A DNA stretch of 64,000 nucleotides from Gillisia sp. Hel1_33_143 (lineage in GTDB: Bacteria > Bacteroidota > Bacteroidia > Flavobacteriales > Flavobacteriaceae). The notes under the pieces are model-generated. The model ran no database searches and was not told the origin of the DNA. It worked only from the letters and a program-made list of their open reading frames with translations. Both the position numbers and the translations under genes were made by a program. Positions 1 through 8,819 of this stretch are shown here, piece after piece. The DNA is taken from positions 1,240,001 to 1,304,000 of the forward strand of contig NZ_LT629737.1 of the NCBI RefSeq assembly GCF_900104765.1, written 5' to 3'. Position 1 is the stretch's first letter. Each line of letters opens with the position of its first letter.

Positions 1-1724
1 ATCTTGTCTGCAATGGCGAGTATCGCCAGCACTTGTTTTTCATTACCAAAGAATATGACCGTTTTAGCCTGCTCTTCGAGACTTTCTGCTGTTTGCATTA
101 AAGAAGATTCAATTTCAATATTCTTTTCGACCATTAGTTTATGGTTACCCACATAATATTTTGAACCATTCTCTGATTGCGCCTTTACACCTTTTCCTGT
201 AATACTTTCAAAAGAAGCAATTTCAGCTTGTTCAACCTTTTCATCTTTTAAATGGTTGACTACTGCTTCCGCCAAAGGATGTTCCGATTGTGCTTCTATA
301 GCCAAAAGAATTTGCTTGTATTCATTTTGATTTTCAAGGTTATTCTTCCAAATTATATCAGTTACTAAGGGTTTTCCTTCGGTAATTGTACCCGTTTTAT
401 CAAGGATAATAGCATTCACTTTATAACCGAGTTCTAAACTTTCGGCATCCTTTATCAAAATATTATTTTCTGCGCCTTTACCAATTCCCACCATAATTGC
501 GGTAGGTGTTGCCAAGCCCAATGCGCAAGGACAAGCGATAACCAACACGGCTACAGAGGTCAACAAGGCTTGTGAAAATGCGTTATCGCCACCAACTGAC
601 ATCCAGACAATGAATGTAATGATAGAAATGACTAATACGACAGGAACAAATATTCCGGCAATCTTATCAACCAGCTTTTGAACCGGCGCCTTGCTTCCTT
701 GAGCTTCCTGAACCATTTTAATGATTTGTGATAGTAAGGTTTCTCCACCTACTTTTTCGGCAGTAAATTGAAAGCTCCCTTTTTGATTTACCGTGCCTGC
801 GAAGACCTTTTCCCCTTGGGATTTCTGAACGGGAACAGGTTCTCCCGTTATCATACTTTCATCTACATACGAGCTTCCTTTAGAAACTTCGCCATCCACA
901 GGAATCTTTTCTCCGGGACGTACCAAAATGGTCTGACCCACCTGTACCGATGAAATAGGGATTTCCTTCCCTTCCCCATTCTCAATAATTTTAAGGGTTT
1001 TAGGCTGAAGACCCATTAGTTTTTTAATGGCCGAAGATGTATTTGATTTTGCTTTTTCTTCCAATAGTTTCCCCAAGGAAATAAAAGTGATAATCACGGT
1101 AGCCGCTTCGTAATACACGTGAGGTTCGATACCACGACTCAACCAAAATTTAGGAAAAAAAGTATTGAACACACTAAACAGAAAAGCGATTCCGGTGCTT
1201 AAAGCTACCAATGTATCCATATTGGCTTTTCCGTGTTTGGCCTGCTTGAAGGCATTGATGAAAAAGCTGCGCCCAAACCAAAAGAGTATAGGAAAAGTCA
1301 ATACCAAAGAAATCCATTTGCCTGGTTCCCATTGCATATAGAACATTCCCAAAACAAAAATGGGTAGTGTAAGGATAGCCGACCAGATGGTACGTTTTTT
1401 TATGTCCTGATAATGCTTTTGCTGAAGTTCTTGTTGTACTTCCGAAGGATTTTCTGTATCTATAATAATATCATAGCCTACCTCGCGAAGTGCATTTTGA
1501 AGTTGATTAGGACTCAACTCTTTGTCGTATTCCACAAGAACAGAACTATTAGCGAAATTGACGCTGGCATCAAACACTCCTTCTGTGTGTTTTAAAACAG
1601 ATTCAACGCTCGCTGCACAAGATGCACAGGTCATTCCCGTAACAGGAAATGATTCTTTTATTCCCTGTTTTTGCTTCTTTTCTTTGGTTTCAAATATGTT
1701 GATTGTCTCCATAATCGTATTCAT
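1..1724 (-). CDS. copA: Copper-translocating P1B-type ATPase CopA, C-terminus outside the window
   Basis: Inner-membrane P1B-1 ATPase that exports Cu(I) or Ag(I) from the cytoplasm using ATP. The visible 574 residues carry an N-terminal HMA domain with GMTCASC (Cys at about 33 and 36), membrane helices, the TGEP actuator motif, the CPCALG ion-binding motif near residue 397 and the phosphorylation motif DKTGT near 442. The rest of the ATP-binding domain runs off the left edge. The first ATG (1724) is chosen; a second in-frame ATG lies at 1712. A 25-bp motif shared with the Csp-like gene lies 50-74 bp upstream. It is a different gene from the second CopA at 6268-8805, having one HMA domain and no Cys/Met/His heavy-metal-binding repeats. 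Confidence 0.95.
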   Translation of the reverse strand, partial: MNTIMETINIFETKEKKQKQGIKESFPVTGMTCASCAASVESVLKHTEGVFDASVNFANSSVLVEYDKELSPNQLQNALREVGYDIIIDTENPSEVQQELQQKHYQDIKKRTIWSAILTLPIFVLGMFYMQWEPGKWISLVLTFPILFWFGRSFFINAFKQAKHGKANMDTLVALSTGIAFLFSVFNTFFPKFWLSRGIEPHVYYEAATVIITFISLGKLLEEKAKSNTSSAIKKLMGLQPKTLKIIENGEGKEIPISSVQVGQTILVRPGEKIPVDGEVSKGSSYVDESMITGEPVPVQKSQGEKVFAGTVNQKGSFQFTAEKVGGETLLSQIIKMVQEAQGSKAPVQKLVDKIAGIFVPVVLVISIITFIVWMSVGGDNAFSQALLTSVAVLVIACPCALGLATPTAIMVGIGKGAENNILIKDAESLELGYKVNAIILDKTGTITEGKPLVTDIIWKNNLENQNEYKQILLAIEAQSEHPLAEAVVNHLKDEKVEQAEIASFESITGKGVKAQSENGSKYYVGNHKLMVEKNIEIESSLMQTAESLEEQAKTVIFFGNEKQVLAILAIADK

Positions 1725-1773
1725 CTTAATACATCACAAATTTTAGGATTTAAAGTTTTTAATATATTACGTT

Positions 1774-1798
1774 ATATGCTGAATGAATTGTAGAATTT
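1774..1798 (-). promoter_or_regulatory. Conserved upstream motif, copy 1 (copA)
   Basis: On the minus strand this 25-bp stretch contains TCATTCAGCATAT preceded by an AAATTCTACAA segment. A second copy with 22 of 25 identical bases sits upstream of the Csp-like copper storage gene (2376-2400). It ends 50 bp before the copA start, a position fitting an activator site. Inference: a binding site for a copper-responsive regulator, perhaps the HMA/AraC type encoded nearby. Confidence 0.5.
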
Positions 1799-1885
1799 GC
1801 TTGTTAAGGGTCACCAGTATGTAATTTTCCCAAGTTTCCGATACAAACAAGATAACTTATACCCGATTTTTTATAAAACAAAAGA

Positions 1886-1932
1886 CTACAATGTGAGTTG
1901 TAGCCTTTCGGAATTTGAGGTTGTTGCACCTC
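1886..1932 (-). terminator. Possible terminator hairpins after the Csp-like gene
   Basis: Two small hairpins lie just past the stop of the cysteine-rich gene. One pairs GAGGT with ACCTC (1917-1932) and one pairs CTACAA with TTGTAG (1886-1903). Read on the minus strand the second is followed by a T-rich run, as in an intrinsic terminator. The stems are short, so confidence is moderate. Confidence 0.45.
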
Positions 1933-1958
1933 ACTATAATGAATTGAGATAAGTTGTA

Positions 1959-2279
1959 TTATTTTAAATATTCGTTACAAGCTTCCTCACATTTTCTACA
2001 GGCATCTGCACATTCTTGACAATGTTTGTGATCGTGCTTGGCACATACATCAGCGCATTTTTTACAGATATCACGGCATTGCTCTACCATACCTCTTACA
2101 TCCTTATAATTTGACGCAAGTAAATTTGCAGTTGCACTACAGATTTCAGCACAAGCCCTATCAGTTCTTATACAATCTACCATCATCTTGATGTTGTCTT
2201 CGCCAAGACAGGCATCTGCACAGTAATTACAATGTGCTACACAATTGTTTAAAGCTTCGATTAATTTTGAATTTTTCAT
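1959..2279 (-). CDS. Four-helix-bundle cysteine-rich copper storage protein (Csp/DUF326-like)
   Basis: A 106-residue protein with no signal peptide and about 15 Cys placed in helical CxxxC/CxxC spacing (CNYCADAC, CAEIC, CKKCADVC, CQECADACRKCEEAC). This is the signature of the copper storage protein family, which binds many Cu(I) ions inside a four-helix bundle. The start MKNSKLIEA at 2279 is preferred; the frame is open further upstream to 2342 with an unlike, hydrophobic extension. Its place between a CopA gene and a copper-regulator remnant supports cytosolic Cu(I) buffering. The fit to the family is strong; metal identity is inferred from context. Confidence 0.85.
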   Translation of the reverse strand: MKNSKLIEALNNCVAHCNYCADACLGEDNIKMMVDCIRTDRACAEICSATANLLASNYKDVRGMVEQCRDICKKCADVCAKHDHKHCQECADACRKCEEACNEYLK

Positions 2280-2375
2280 AAATATTTTAGAATTTAAATT
2301 GTTAAAATAGTCCACTACTATAGCGGATATTACTAAAGACAATTTAATGTAGGTAATATCCTTTTCTGTTATAAA

Positions 2376-2400
2376 ATATGCCGAATGATTTGTAAAATTT
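2376..2400 (-). promoter_or_regulatory. Conserved upstream motif, copy 2 (csp-like gene)
   Basis: Minus strand contains TCATTCGGCATAT after AAATTTTACAAA. It matches the copA upstream copy at 1774-1798 in 22 of 25 bases. It lies about 97 bp before the preferred start of the storage-protein gene. Inferred regulator-binding site. Confidence 0.5.
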
Positions 2401-2421
2401 ACGGATTAACAGAATTTAACA

Positions 2422-2872
2422 TCATATTTCATCCAAAGATTTGCGATTCTGATTTGTGCTTTTTTTAAACTGTGTAGGTGTCATTCCTGTAACCTTTTTA
2501 AACTGATTGCTTAAATACGCGACACTACTATAATGAAGTTTAAAAGCTATCTCACTCAAGTTTAATTCGTCATAAACTATAAGTTCTTTAACACGTTCAA
2601 TTTTCTGGTTTATGATGTACTGCTCGAACGTAATACTTTCTACCGACGAAAAAAGTGAACTTAAATATTTGTAGTCCAAGTTAAGTTCGCCTGTAACAAT
2701 ATCTGCCCATTTAAAATCGAGCTCCTCGGAAGAATGATGGATTTTATCTACAACCAATGTTTTCATTTGTTCAATAAGTTGATTTTTACGGTCCTCTATC
2801 AAACTAAAACCTGAATTTTGAAGCGCTTTGGAAAGACCATTTTTGGTCTGGACATTTAATAATCGAACTAAT
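2422..2872 (-). pseudogene. 5'-truncated HMA/AraC-type regulator
   Basis: The C-terminal part is an AraC-type helix-turn-helix domain (KIERVKELIVYDELNLSEIA, then YSSVAYLSNQFKKVTGMTP). It aligns along its length with the intact 188-aa regulator at 21247-21813. Reading the frame upstream past the only usable start (a TTG at 2802) gives LSKALQNSGFSLIEDRKNQL, matching the end of the HMA-like domain of the intact copy, before a stop at about 2873. No ATG lies in this upstream part and the CxxC half of the metal-sensing domain is missing. It may still make a short DNA-binding protein from TTG, or be inactive. It sits between the CusB-like gene and the storage-protein gene. Confidence 0.7.
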
Positions 2873-2999
2873 TAAACCTCCCCCAATTTTATAGAAACAT
2901 ACAGTATTCAAGTTGTTCCAAAATATTAGATACCGCCGAGATGCATCTTGGGCAGACCATATTTTTAATATGGATAATCTCATTCATATAGTACTTGTT

Positions 3000-3179
3000 T
3001 CAAAATAATGTTAATCCAGATTTGTATAGAGAATAATAAACAGCAGCTATTGCAGCAACTACAAAAATCAATACTATCACGACTAAAGCTATAATTTTAT
3101 CTTTTTTTGAAATACCACTTTTCGGCTGCTGCTGCTTTACTCTTTTATTCTTTCTTCTATTTCTTCTGCTTTCACCCAT
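3000..3179 (-). CDS. Small single-pass membrane protein, 59 aa
   Basis: Short ORF starting MGESRRNRRKNKRVKQQQ and ending SLYKSGLTLF. The N-terminal third is very basic (Arg/Lys/Gln) and is followed by one strong transmembrane helix (IIALVVIVLIFVVAAIAAVY, about residues 29-48). It lies in the same direction as, and 64 bp after, the CusB-like gene. Function is not recognised. The clear amphipathic layout (basic tail, one helix) and ATG start make it a plausible real gene; a chance ORF cannot be excluded. Confidence 0.5.
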   Translation of the reverse strand: MGESRRNRRKNKRVKQQQPKSGISKKDKIIALVVIVLIFVVAAIAAVYYSLYKSGLTLF

Positions 3180-3243
3180 CCTCGTTCTCCTTCAAAAAAT
3201 CAAGATGACTAATTTAAACTACCCAATTAAGTATAGTTTTAAA

Positions 3244-5037
3244 CTATTGTACGGTTTCTGTTACTTCCCCACATTTCAACATTGCTTGTCCGTAATAGGG
3301 ATTTTGTATCTTTTTTTCTGTGCTCAACCAATATGCGCCTTCATTATTATTTGCCATTGGACAAAAATCTATGTAAATTTCTTGGTTGATGCCAAACGCT
3401 TTCATTGCATTTATGAGGTGTGCTGAAAGACTGATAAAATGATTTCTCTGGGTTTTAATATCGGATGTCTGGGCAATTTCATTTGAGGAAGCCTTCAATT
3501 CTTTTTCAAGTTGCGCCCAGTGGTTATTCGCATTTTTATCCTTTAGCAAAGCAAGGTCAACTTGTGTTAAACTTTTCTGTAAGGTCTGTGCGGCCGTTTT
3601 TGCTTTTTCACTTTGGTCGTTTGTCAATGCTGTTTTAAGCATAATATAATCATCAAAAACTGTTTTGAGCTGCTCTTGGAATTTGGAAGCTACATCCATA
3701 CGCTTGGCGGCATCAACTGTGTTGTTTAAATTTTCCATTCCCAAATGCCCTTCGTGACCTGTCATTGTTTTACCACCTGATGCATTCATCATAGATTTTT
3801 TTCCTTGTAACTGTGCAGCGGCATCTACGGTAAATGTTCCGTTGGTTACCACTTCATCGCCGTTAGAAAGCCCTTCGATAATGGTATAGTTCTCACCATT
3901 TTTCGTTCCCAAAGTCACTTCTTGCATTTCAAAAACGGGTTCATTGGGATTGGTCTTTACGTACACCAATGAGCGCTCGCCTGTCCACATTACTGCCGTT
4001 GCAGGTATGCTTATCGCACTTTCCATAGTATTGCCTTTTGTCATTGCCACTTTTGCGGTTACGAACATTCCTGGTTTTAATAGATTTTCCTTATTGTTCA
4101 ATGTGGCGCGCACTGAAACAGTTCTGGACTTTGTATTCAAAGTAGGGTCGATAAATGAAACCGATGCTTCAAATTCTTTATTGGGATAAGCGTTACTAGT
4201 GATGGTTACCTTTTGACCTTCCTTCAGTTGCGAGATTTGTCTTTCGTAGGCATCAAATTCTGCCCAAACCGAATTAAGATTGCTCAACTTCACAATAGGC
4301 TGTCCTTGATTAACATAATCGCCTTGTGCTGCCATTACTTCTGAAACCGTTCCTGAAACCGTTGCATAAATGGGGAAGTTTTCGCGAACTGTTCCACTTT
4401 CTTCTATAGAATTGATTTGTGAGTCCGAAAGTTTCCAGTTTTTTAGTTTATTGCGCACCGCTTTGTATAACGCTGGTTGCGATGCTTTCAGCGATGCAGC
4501 TGTAATTAATTCCTGCTGCGCCGCTACAAGGTCTGGTGCGTAGATCGTTGCCAATAACTGACCACGGTTTACTTGCTGACCTTCATAGTTGACATTAAGT
4601 CGCTCAATCCTTCCCTTAAAATAATTGGCTTGTACGGTATTGTTTTCTTCGTTTGCAGCTATTTTTCCCGAAAGCGATATGATCCCATCATCGCTTGTTT
4701 GTAAATTCCCCACGATAGTAGTCTGAATATTCGCTAACGCCATTGCGTTTTCGGTCATTTTAATCTCGTTTGCCGCAAGACCTTCAACACCAGCTTCCGC
4801 AGGGATTAAGTCCATCCCACATATAGGGCAATCGCCAGCTTCGGGTTGCATTATCTGTGGGTGCATCGAGCACGTCCACATTTGGTCTTCGGTTTCGCCA
4901 GAGTGGTCGTGTTGATCAGACATATCGGATATATCCTTATTTGCCATAGTATCACTTGACCCCTTTCCAAAAATGAGCCAGCCTGCGCCCAAACCTATGA
5001 TTACGGCTATTGCTATATATAAAATGTTCTTATTCAT
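3244..5037 (-). CDS. cusB: CusB-like RND efflux periplasmic adaptor with HMBD and DUF3347 domains
   Basis: Membrane fusion protein that would link an inner-membrane RND pump to an outer-membrane channel and hand it Cu(I)/Ag(I). It has an N-terminal membrane anchor (residues 5-24), a His/Asp-rich stretch (HDHSGE), a heavy-metal-binding domain (WTCSMHP to CPICGMDL, about 54-80), the adaptor core with lipoyl/barrel-sandwich and beta-barrel parts, then a helical C-terminal DUF3347 domain (about 460-597) ending CPM, WLS, NPYYGQAMLKCG. At 597 aa it is longer than E. coli CusB because of these added domains. Its expected pump and channel partners are about 18 kb away (21818-26784) rather than next to it. 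Confidence 0.92.
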   Translation of the reverse strand: MNKNILYIAIAVIIGLGAGWLIFGKGSSDTMANKDISDMSDQHDHSGETEDQMWTCSMHPQIMQPEAGDCPICGMDLIPAEAGVEGLAANEIKMTENAMALANIQTTIVGNLQTSDDGIISLSGKIAANEENNTVQANYFKGRIERLNVNYEGQQVNRGQLLATIYAPDLVAAQQELITAASLKASQPALYKAVRNKLKNWKLSDSQINSIEESGTVRENFPIYATVSGTVSEVMAAQGDYVNQGQPIVKLSNLNSVWAEFDAYERQISQLKEGQKVTITSNAYPNKEFEASVSFIDPTLNTKSRTVSVRATLNNKENLLKPGMFVTAKVAMTKGNTMESAISIPATAVMWTGERSLVYVKTNPNEPVFEMQEVTLGTKNGENYTIIEGLSNGDEVVTNGTFTVDAAAQLQGKKSMMNASGGKTMTGHEGHLGMENLNNTVDAAKRMDVASKFQEQLKTVFDDYIMLKTALTNDQSEKAKTAAQTLQKSLTQVDLALLKDKNANNHWAQLEKELKASSNEIAQTSDIKTQRNHFISLSAHLINAMKAFGINQEIYIDFCPMANNNEGAYWLSTEKKIQNPYYGQAMLKCGEVTETVQ

Positions 5038-5041
5038 AATC

Positions 5042-5533
5042 TTATTTTTCGTTTTCTAAACGTTCAATCATCGCCTTCATTTCGGCAATTTCTCGTCGTT
5101 GTGCCTTAATAATATCTTCTGCCAGTTTCTTAACTTCTGGGTCTTTAATGTCGGCACGTTCGCTTGTTAAAATGGCAATTGAATGGTGTGGTATCATTGC
5201 TTTCATCCAAAGTACGTCGCCTACGGTTGACTTTTGGTCACGTACCAGTCCCAAAGCACCTACAAAGAGAACGATACTTCCCAGAACTATGGCTATATTT
5301 TTCTTTTTATTTTGATACATACCTCTCATCGCCACGAACATTATGATGGACATAGTAGCTATACCTAAACAGACCATATAGAATCTTGTAAGGCTAAACC
5401 AAACGTGGTCCCATTCATAAGTATTCAAGTACATTGTGATGTACATTGCTACAAACGATGCTGCGAGCATACCTACAAATTTTCCATAGTTTCCTTTTTT
5501 CATTGCTTTGTGATTTTGTTCTTGTGAATTCAT
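5042..5533 (-). CDS. DUF305 domain protein with membrane helices
   Basis: 163 aa with about three N-terminal transmembrane helices (about 21-40, 46-66 and 79-97) and a C-terminal DUF305-type helical region containing MIPHHSIAI and EVKKLAEDIIKAQRREI. DUF305 proteins are frequent in copper and silver resistance clusters and carry conserved His/Met residues, suggesting metal binding on the periplasmic side, but no reaction is known. It ends 4 bp before the cusB start, so the two are almost certainly co-transcribed. Confidence 0.85.
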   Translation of the reverse strand: MNSQEQNHKAMKKGNYGKFVGMLAASFVAMYITMYLNTYEWDHVWFSLTRFYMVCLGIATMSIIMFVAMRGMYQNKKKNIAIVLGSIVLFVGALGLVRDQKSTVGDVLWMKAMIPHHSIAILTSERADIKDPEVKKLAEDIIKAQRREIAEMKAMIERLENEK

Positions 5534-5557
5534 AATTATTTGTTTAATAGTTAATTT

Positions 5558-6265
5558 TTATTTTCTTTTTTTATTTAATTTTCGAATCGTTGGTGATGAT
5601 GTGTACCAAAGTAAAAACCCACTTAAAACGGTTATTAAGCCTAAAAGTGAAAAAGCTCTAAGAACTATTGTATTAAAATTATCCCTGCCTTGATAATCCA
5701 TTGTGTGGGTCATCCAAAGGAAATCGAACCAACGCCACGCTCGATGCCTTACAGTCTGGAATTTTCCGTCTGTTACCGAAACATAAGCATTAAGAGCTTC
5801 ATCGGTATCATATGAAATAACATAGGCTGGCAATAGCTTTTCCCGATATTCGTGATAGTCGTCCACTTCGGTTATTTTTTTGATGTTGGCGACTTTCAAA
5901 CCATCTTTCATATAGTTTTTGGCAACAGACAAGGCCTCTTCTTCCGTAATATTTTTTTTTGCTTTCCCAGTTTTTGCACTGTACAATTTTTGATTGTTTA
6001 TCCAGTAATAAGGCTCGTTGTTGATGTCCCTAATTTCGATACTTCCAATGCCTTCAGGATTGTTTATTTGTGAAGGACTTATTAGATTGTCAAAAGCTTT
6101 GGGCACGTAATCTAAATTACGGAATTGGTCACCGTGAATGTCGTCTATGTTTGTCCAACTGAAATACATTCCACTAATGGTCCAAAACAGGAACTGTACC
6201 CCCAAAAAGAGCCCCAAATATCTGTGGGCCTTTCGTATTTTTAGTGCGGTTTTCCTTTTTACCAT
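5558..6265 (-). CDS. PepSY-domain membrane protein
   Basis: 235 aa with an N-terminal transmembrane helix (about 17-37, LFLGVQFLFWTISGMYFSW), a periplasmic PepSY-like region (EEALSVAKNYMKDGLKVANI and a second half with YHEYREKLLPAYVISYD), and a C-terminal helix (about 203-225). This layout matches short PepSY-associated membrane proteins related to iron/copper reductases. It starts 3 bp after the end of the CopA gene, inside the same minus-strand operon. A role in periplasmic metal redox or transport is inferred from context only. Confidence 0.8.
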   Translation of the reverse strand: MVKRKTALKIRKAHRYLGLFLGVQFLFWTISGMYFSWTNIDDIHGDQFRNLDYVPKAFDNLISPSQINNPEGIGSIEIRDINNEPYYWINNQKLYSAKTGKAKKNITEEEALSVAKNYMKDGLKVANIKKITEVDDYHEYREKLLPAYVISYDTDEALNAYVSVTDGKFQTVRHRAWRWFDFLWMTHTMDYQGRDNFNTIVLRAFSLLGLITVLSGFLLWYTSSPTIRKLNKKRK

Positions 6266-6267
6266 CT

Positions 6268-8805
6268 TTATAGTTTTAGTGAACGTAACCGCAAGGCGTT
6301 CATAATAACGGAAACTGAACTAAAGCTCATTGCCAAGGCTGCAATCATAGGCGACAATAGCAAACCGAAAAACGGAAACAACACTCCTGCAGCAATAGGT
6401 ACACCTATCATATTATAAACAAATGCGAAAAAAAGATTCTGCTTAATGTTTCGCATCACCTTATGGCTTAAGTTTTTAGCTTTTACGATACCGTGTAAAT
6501 CGCCTTTTACCAAGGTTATCATTGCACTTTCGATAGCTACGTCGGTGCCTGTTCCCATTGCAATACCGACATCACTTTTGGCTAGTGCTGGTGCATCATT
6601 GATGCCATCGCCTGCCATTGCAACCACTTTCCCTTCATTCTGCAATTTTTCAACTTCCTGCAACTTATTTTCGGGTAGCATACTGGCTTTAAAATCTGCA
6701 AGGTTTAGTTCTGATGCTACTGCCTGTGCGGTGTCGTGGTTATCGCCCGTAAGCATTATCACATTTATTCCATTGTCCTGCAATTCCTTTATGGCTTTTG
6801 CACTCGTTTTTTTGATTTTGTCACCGATAACCACATAGCCTGAAACCTCACCATCAATCGCCAAGTAAGAAACGGTCTTCCCTTGTTTCTGAAAGGATTG
6901 TGCTTCATCTTTCATAGCAGATGAAATAGTTGCCTTAGCATATTCCATCATCTTGTCGTTTCCTAAATCGAGCTTTTTGCCATTAATAGTTCCTTCTACA
7001 CCTTTTCCTGTCACTGCGCTGAAGTTTTCGGTTTTGGATATTTCAGTTTTCTGCTCCTTTCCGTATTTCACGGTAGCTTCGGCAAGTGGATGCTCGCTGG
7101 AACTGTTTAGGGATGCAATAAAATGTAGAATCTCGCTTTCGCGAAAGCGTTCTCCAAAAACACCTATTTTCTCTACGGTTGGTTTTCCTTCCGTAATGGT
7201 TCCTGTTTTATCCACAATAAGTGTGTCCACCTTATCCATTTTTTCAAGGGCTTCCGCATTTTTAATCAGTACTCCATTCTGAGCACCTTTACCAACACCT
7301 ACCATCACAGACATAGGTGTTGCTAACCCTAAGGCACAAGGACAAGCGATAATCAATACAGCAATAGCGTTTACAAGGGCATATACATACGCTGGTTCGG
7401 GTCCCCAGATTGCCCAAACGACAAAGGTTGTGACCGCAATAAGGATGACGATGGGTACAAAATATCCTGAAACAGTATCTGCCAATTTTTGAATAGGTGC
7501 ACGACTGCGACTGGCATCGTTTACCATATGTATGATTTGGGAAAGTAACGTATCGCTTCCTACTTTTTCAGCTTCCATCAAGAACGACTGGTTGCCGTTT
7601 ATGGTACCGCTACTTACTTTATCATCAACAGATTTGTTGACTGGAATAGGCTCGCCCGAAATCATTGATTCATCTACGGTAGTCTCGCCTTCAGTAATCT
7701 TACCATCCACGGGAATTTTATCGCCCGGTTTCACGCGTAGGGTATCTCCTTTCTCTATCTGGTCAATAGAAACTTCTTCTTCATTTCCATCTACTACCTT
7801 AATTGCTTTATTGGGTGCGAGTTTTAAGAGTTCCTTGACCGCAGAATTGGTCTTGCTATGCGCACGGGCCTCAAGTAACTGGCCGAGTAGTACCAGCGTT
7901 AAAATAACGGTGGTCGCCTCAAAATACACAAATACAGTTCCTGATTCGGTTAAAAAGTCTTGTGGGAACATTTGCGGGAACAGCATACCGAAAACACTAA
8001 AAACCCAAGCCACTCCAGTACCTATCCCGATGAGCGTAAACATATTTAGGTTCCAGGTGACAATACTGCGATACGCACGTTCAAAGAACATCCACGTGGC
8101 ATAAAAAACCACCGGAAGGGAAAGCGCAAATTGAATCCAGTTCCAGTATTTTATTTCGAGAATATTTTCCAGCGGATTATTTGACAGCATTTCTGACATT
8201 GCTATAAAGAATATAGGCAGTGTAAAAGTGACTGCAATCCAGAACTTTTTAAGCACTTTTTTATAGGTCTTTTCTTCTGCTGAACTATCTGCTTCCATTG
8301 GGACTAAGTCCATTCCGCAGATTGGACAGGCCCCAGCTTCATCTTTTACAATTTCTGGGTGCATAGGACACGTCCATTGTTCAGAAGTTTTTGCAGATAA
8401 ATTTTGCTCTTCAACTAAATCCATTCCGCAGACAGGACAGTCTCCAGTTTTTTCATATGTTTTGTCTCCCTCACAATGCATCGGACAGTAAAAAGTGCCA
8501 GTTCCTTTACCTTTAGGTTTTTCATTTTTTGCTTTCGTACTTCGACTACGCTCAGCATCAACTCCGGCGGTATCGTTTTGATGATGTCGCTCTCCAGATT
8601 TGTGGATAGAATAAGTACCACCTTCTTTTTTAAGGGCATCTTGGAATTTCTCAATAGGAATATGTGATTCCATTTCAATGGTAGCTTCAGCTTTTGCTAA
8701 ATTCACAGTAGCCTTTGAGACACCTTTCACTTTGGAAAGTGTTCCTTCTACGTGATTTCGACAACCATTGCAGGTCATTCCGTGTATTTTATAGGTGTGT
8801 TTCAT
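6268..8805 (-). CDS. copA: CopA P1B-type ATPase with one HMA and two heavy-metal-binding domains
   Basis: 845-aa Cu(I)/Ag(I)-exporting ATPase. Domains in order: HMA with GMTCNGC (Cys 12 and 15), a degenerate linker, HMBD 1 (FYCPMHC to CPVCGMDL, 105-130), HMBD 2 (WTCPMHP to CPICGMDL, 143-169), transmembrane helices, actuator TGEP-type motif (SGEP), CPCALG near 487, DKTGT near 530, GDGINDAP and a C-terminal helix pair. The linker at residues 83-92 encodes DAERSRSTKA, which comes from a REP-like DNA motif (8540-8555), suggesting an in-frame insertion. It lies 14 bp after the APC permease gene and 3 bp before the PepSY gene. Confidence 0.95.
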   Translation of the reverse strand: MKHTYKIHGMTCNGCRNHVEGTLSKVKGVSKATVNLAKAEATIEMESHIPIEKFQDALKKEGGTYSIHKSGERHHQNDTAGVDAERSRSTKAKNEKPKGKGTGTFYCPMHCEGDKTYEKTGDCPVCGMDLVEEQNLSAKTSEQWTCPMHPEIVKDEAGACPICGMDLVPMEADSSAEEKTYKKVLKKFWIAVTFTLPIFFIAMSEMLSNNPLENILEIKYWNWIQFALSLPVVFYATWMFFERAYRSIVTWNLNMFTLIGIGTGVAWVFSVFGMLFPQMFPQDFLTESGTVFVYFEATTVILTLVLLGQLLEARAHSKTNSAVKELLKLAPNKAIKVVDGNEEEVSIDQIEKGDTLRVKPGDKIPVDGKITEGETTVDESMISGEPIPVNKSVDDKVSSGTINGNQSFLMEAEKVGSDTLLSQIIHMVNDASRSRAPIQKLADTVSGYFVPIVILIAVTTFVVWAIWGPEPAYVYALVNAIAVLIIACPCALGLATPMSVMVGVGKGAQNGVLIKNAEALEKMDKVDTLIVDKTGTITEGKPTVEKIGVFGERFRESEILHFIASLNSSSEHPLAEATVKYGKEQKTEISKTENFSAVTGKGVEGTINGKKLDLGNDKMMEYAKATISSAMKDEAQSFQKQGKTVSYLAIDGEVSGYVVIGDKIKKTSAKAIKELQDNGINVIMLTGDNHDTAQAVASELNLADFKASMLPENKLQEVEKLQNEGKVVAMAGDGINDAPALAKSDVGIAMGTGTDVAIESAMITLVKGDLHGIVKAKNLSHKVMRNIKQNLFFAFVYNMIGVPIAAGVLFPFFGLLLSPMIAALAMSFSSVSVIMNALRLRSLKL
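7134..7149. repeat. Palindrome CGCTTTCGCGAAAGCG, copy in copA
   Basis: Perfect 16-bp palindrome inside the copA coding sequence, read as RFRES in the protein. The same or a near-identical palindrome recurs across the window (22979, 25425, 48358, 57822, 61634 and weaker forms), far more often than chance for a 16-mer in AT-rich DNA. Confidence 0.8.
8540..8555. repeat. REP-like motif CTTCGACTACGCTCAG inside copA
   Basis: The sequence CTTCGACTACGCTCAG resembles the GAGCGnAGTCGAAG short repeats that I recall as abundant between genes in Flavobacteriia. Here it lies in frame in the linker between the HMA and first HMBD domain of CopA. Only one copy was seen in the window, so the repeat assignment rests on family knowledge. 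Confidence 0.5.
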
Positions 8806-8819
8806 AGTATCTGTTATTT

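Noticed and set aside
6446-8104. Long plus-strand ORFs inside copA (130, 109 and 190 aa)
   Set aside because: Antisense shadows of the well-supported CopA frame with low-complexity Ser/Pro/Ile composition.
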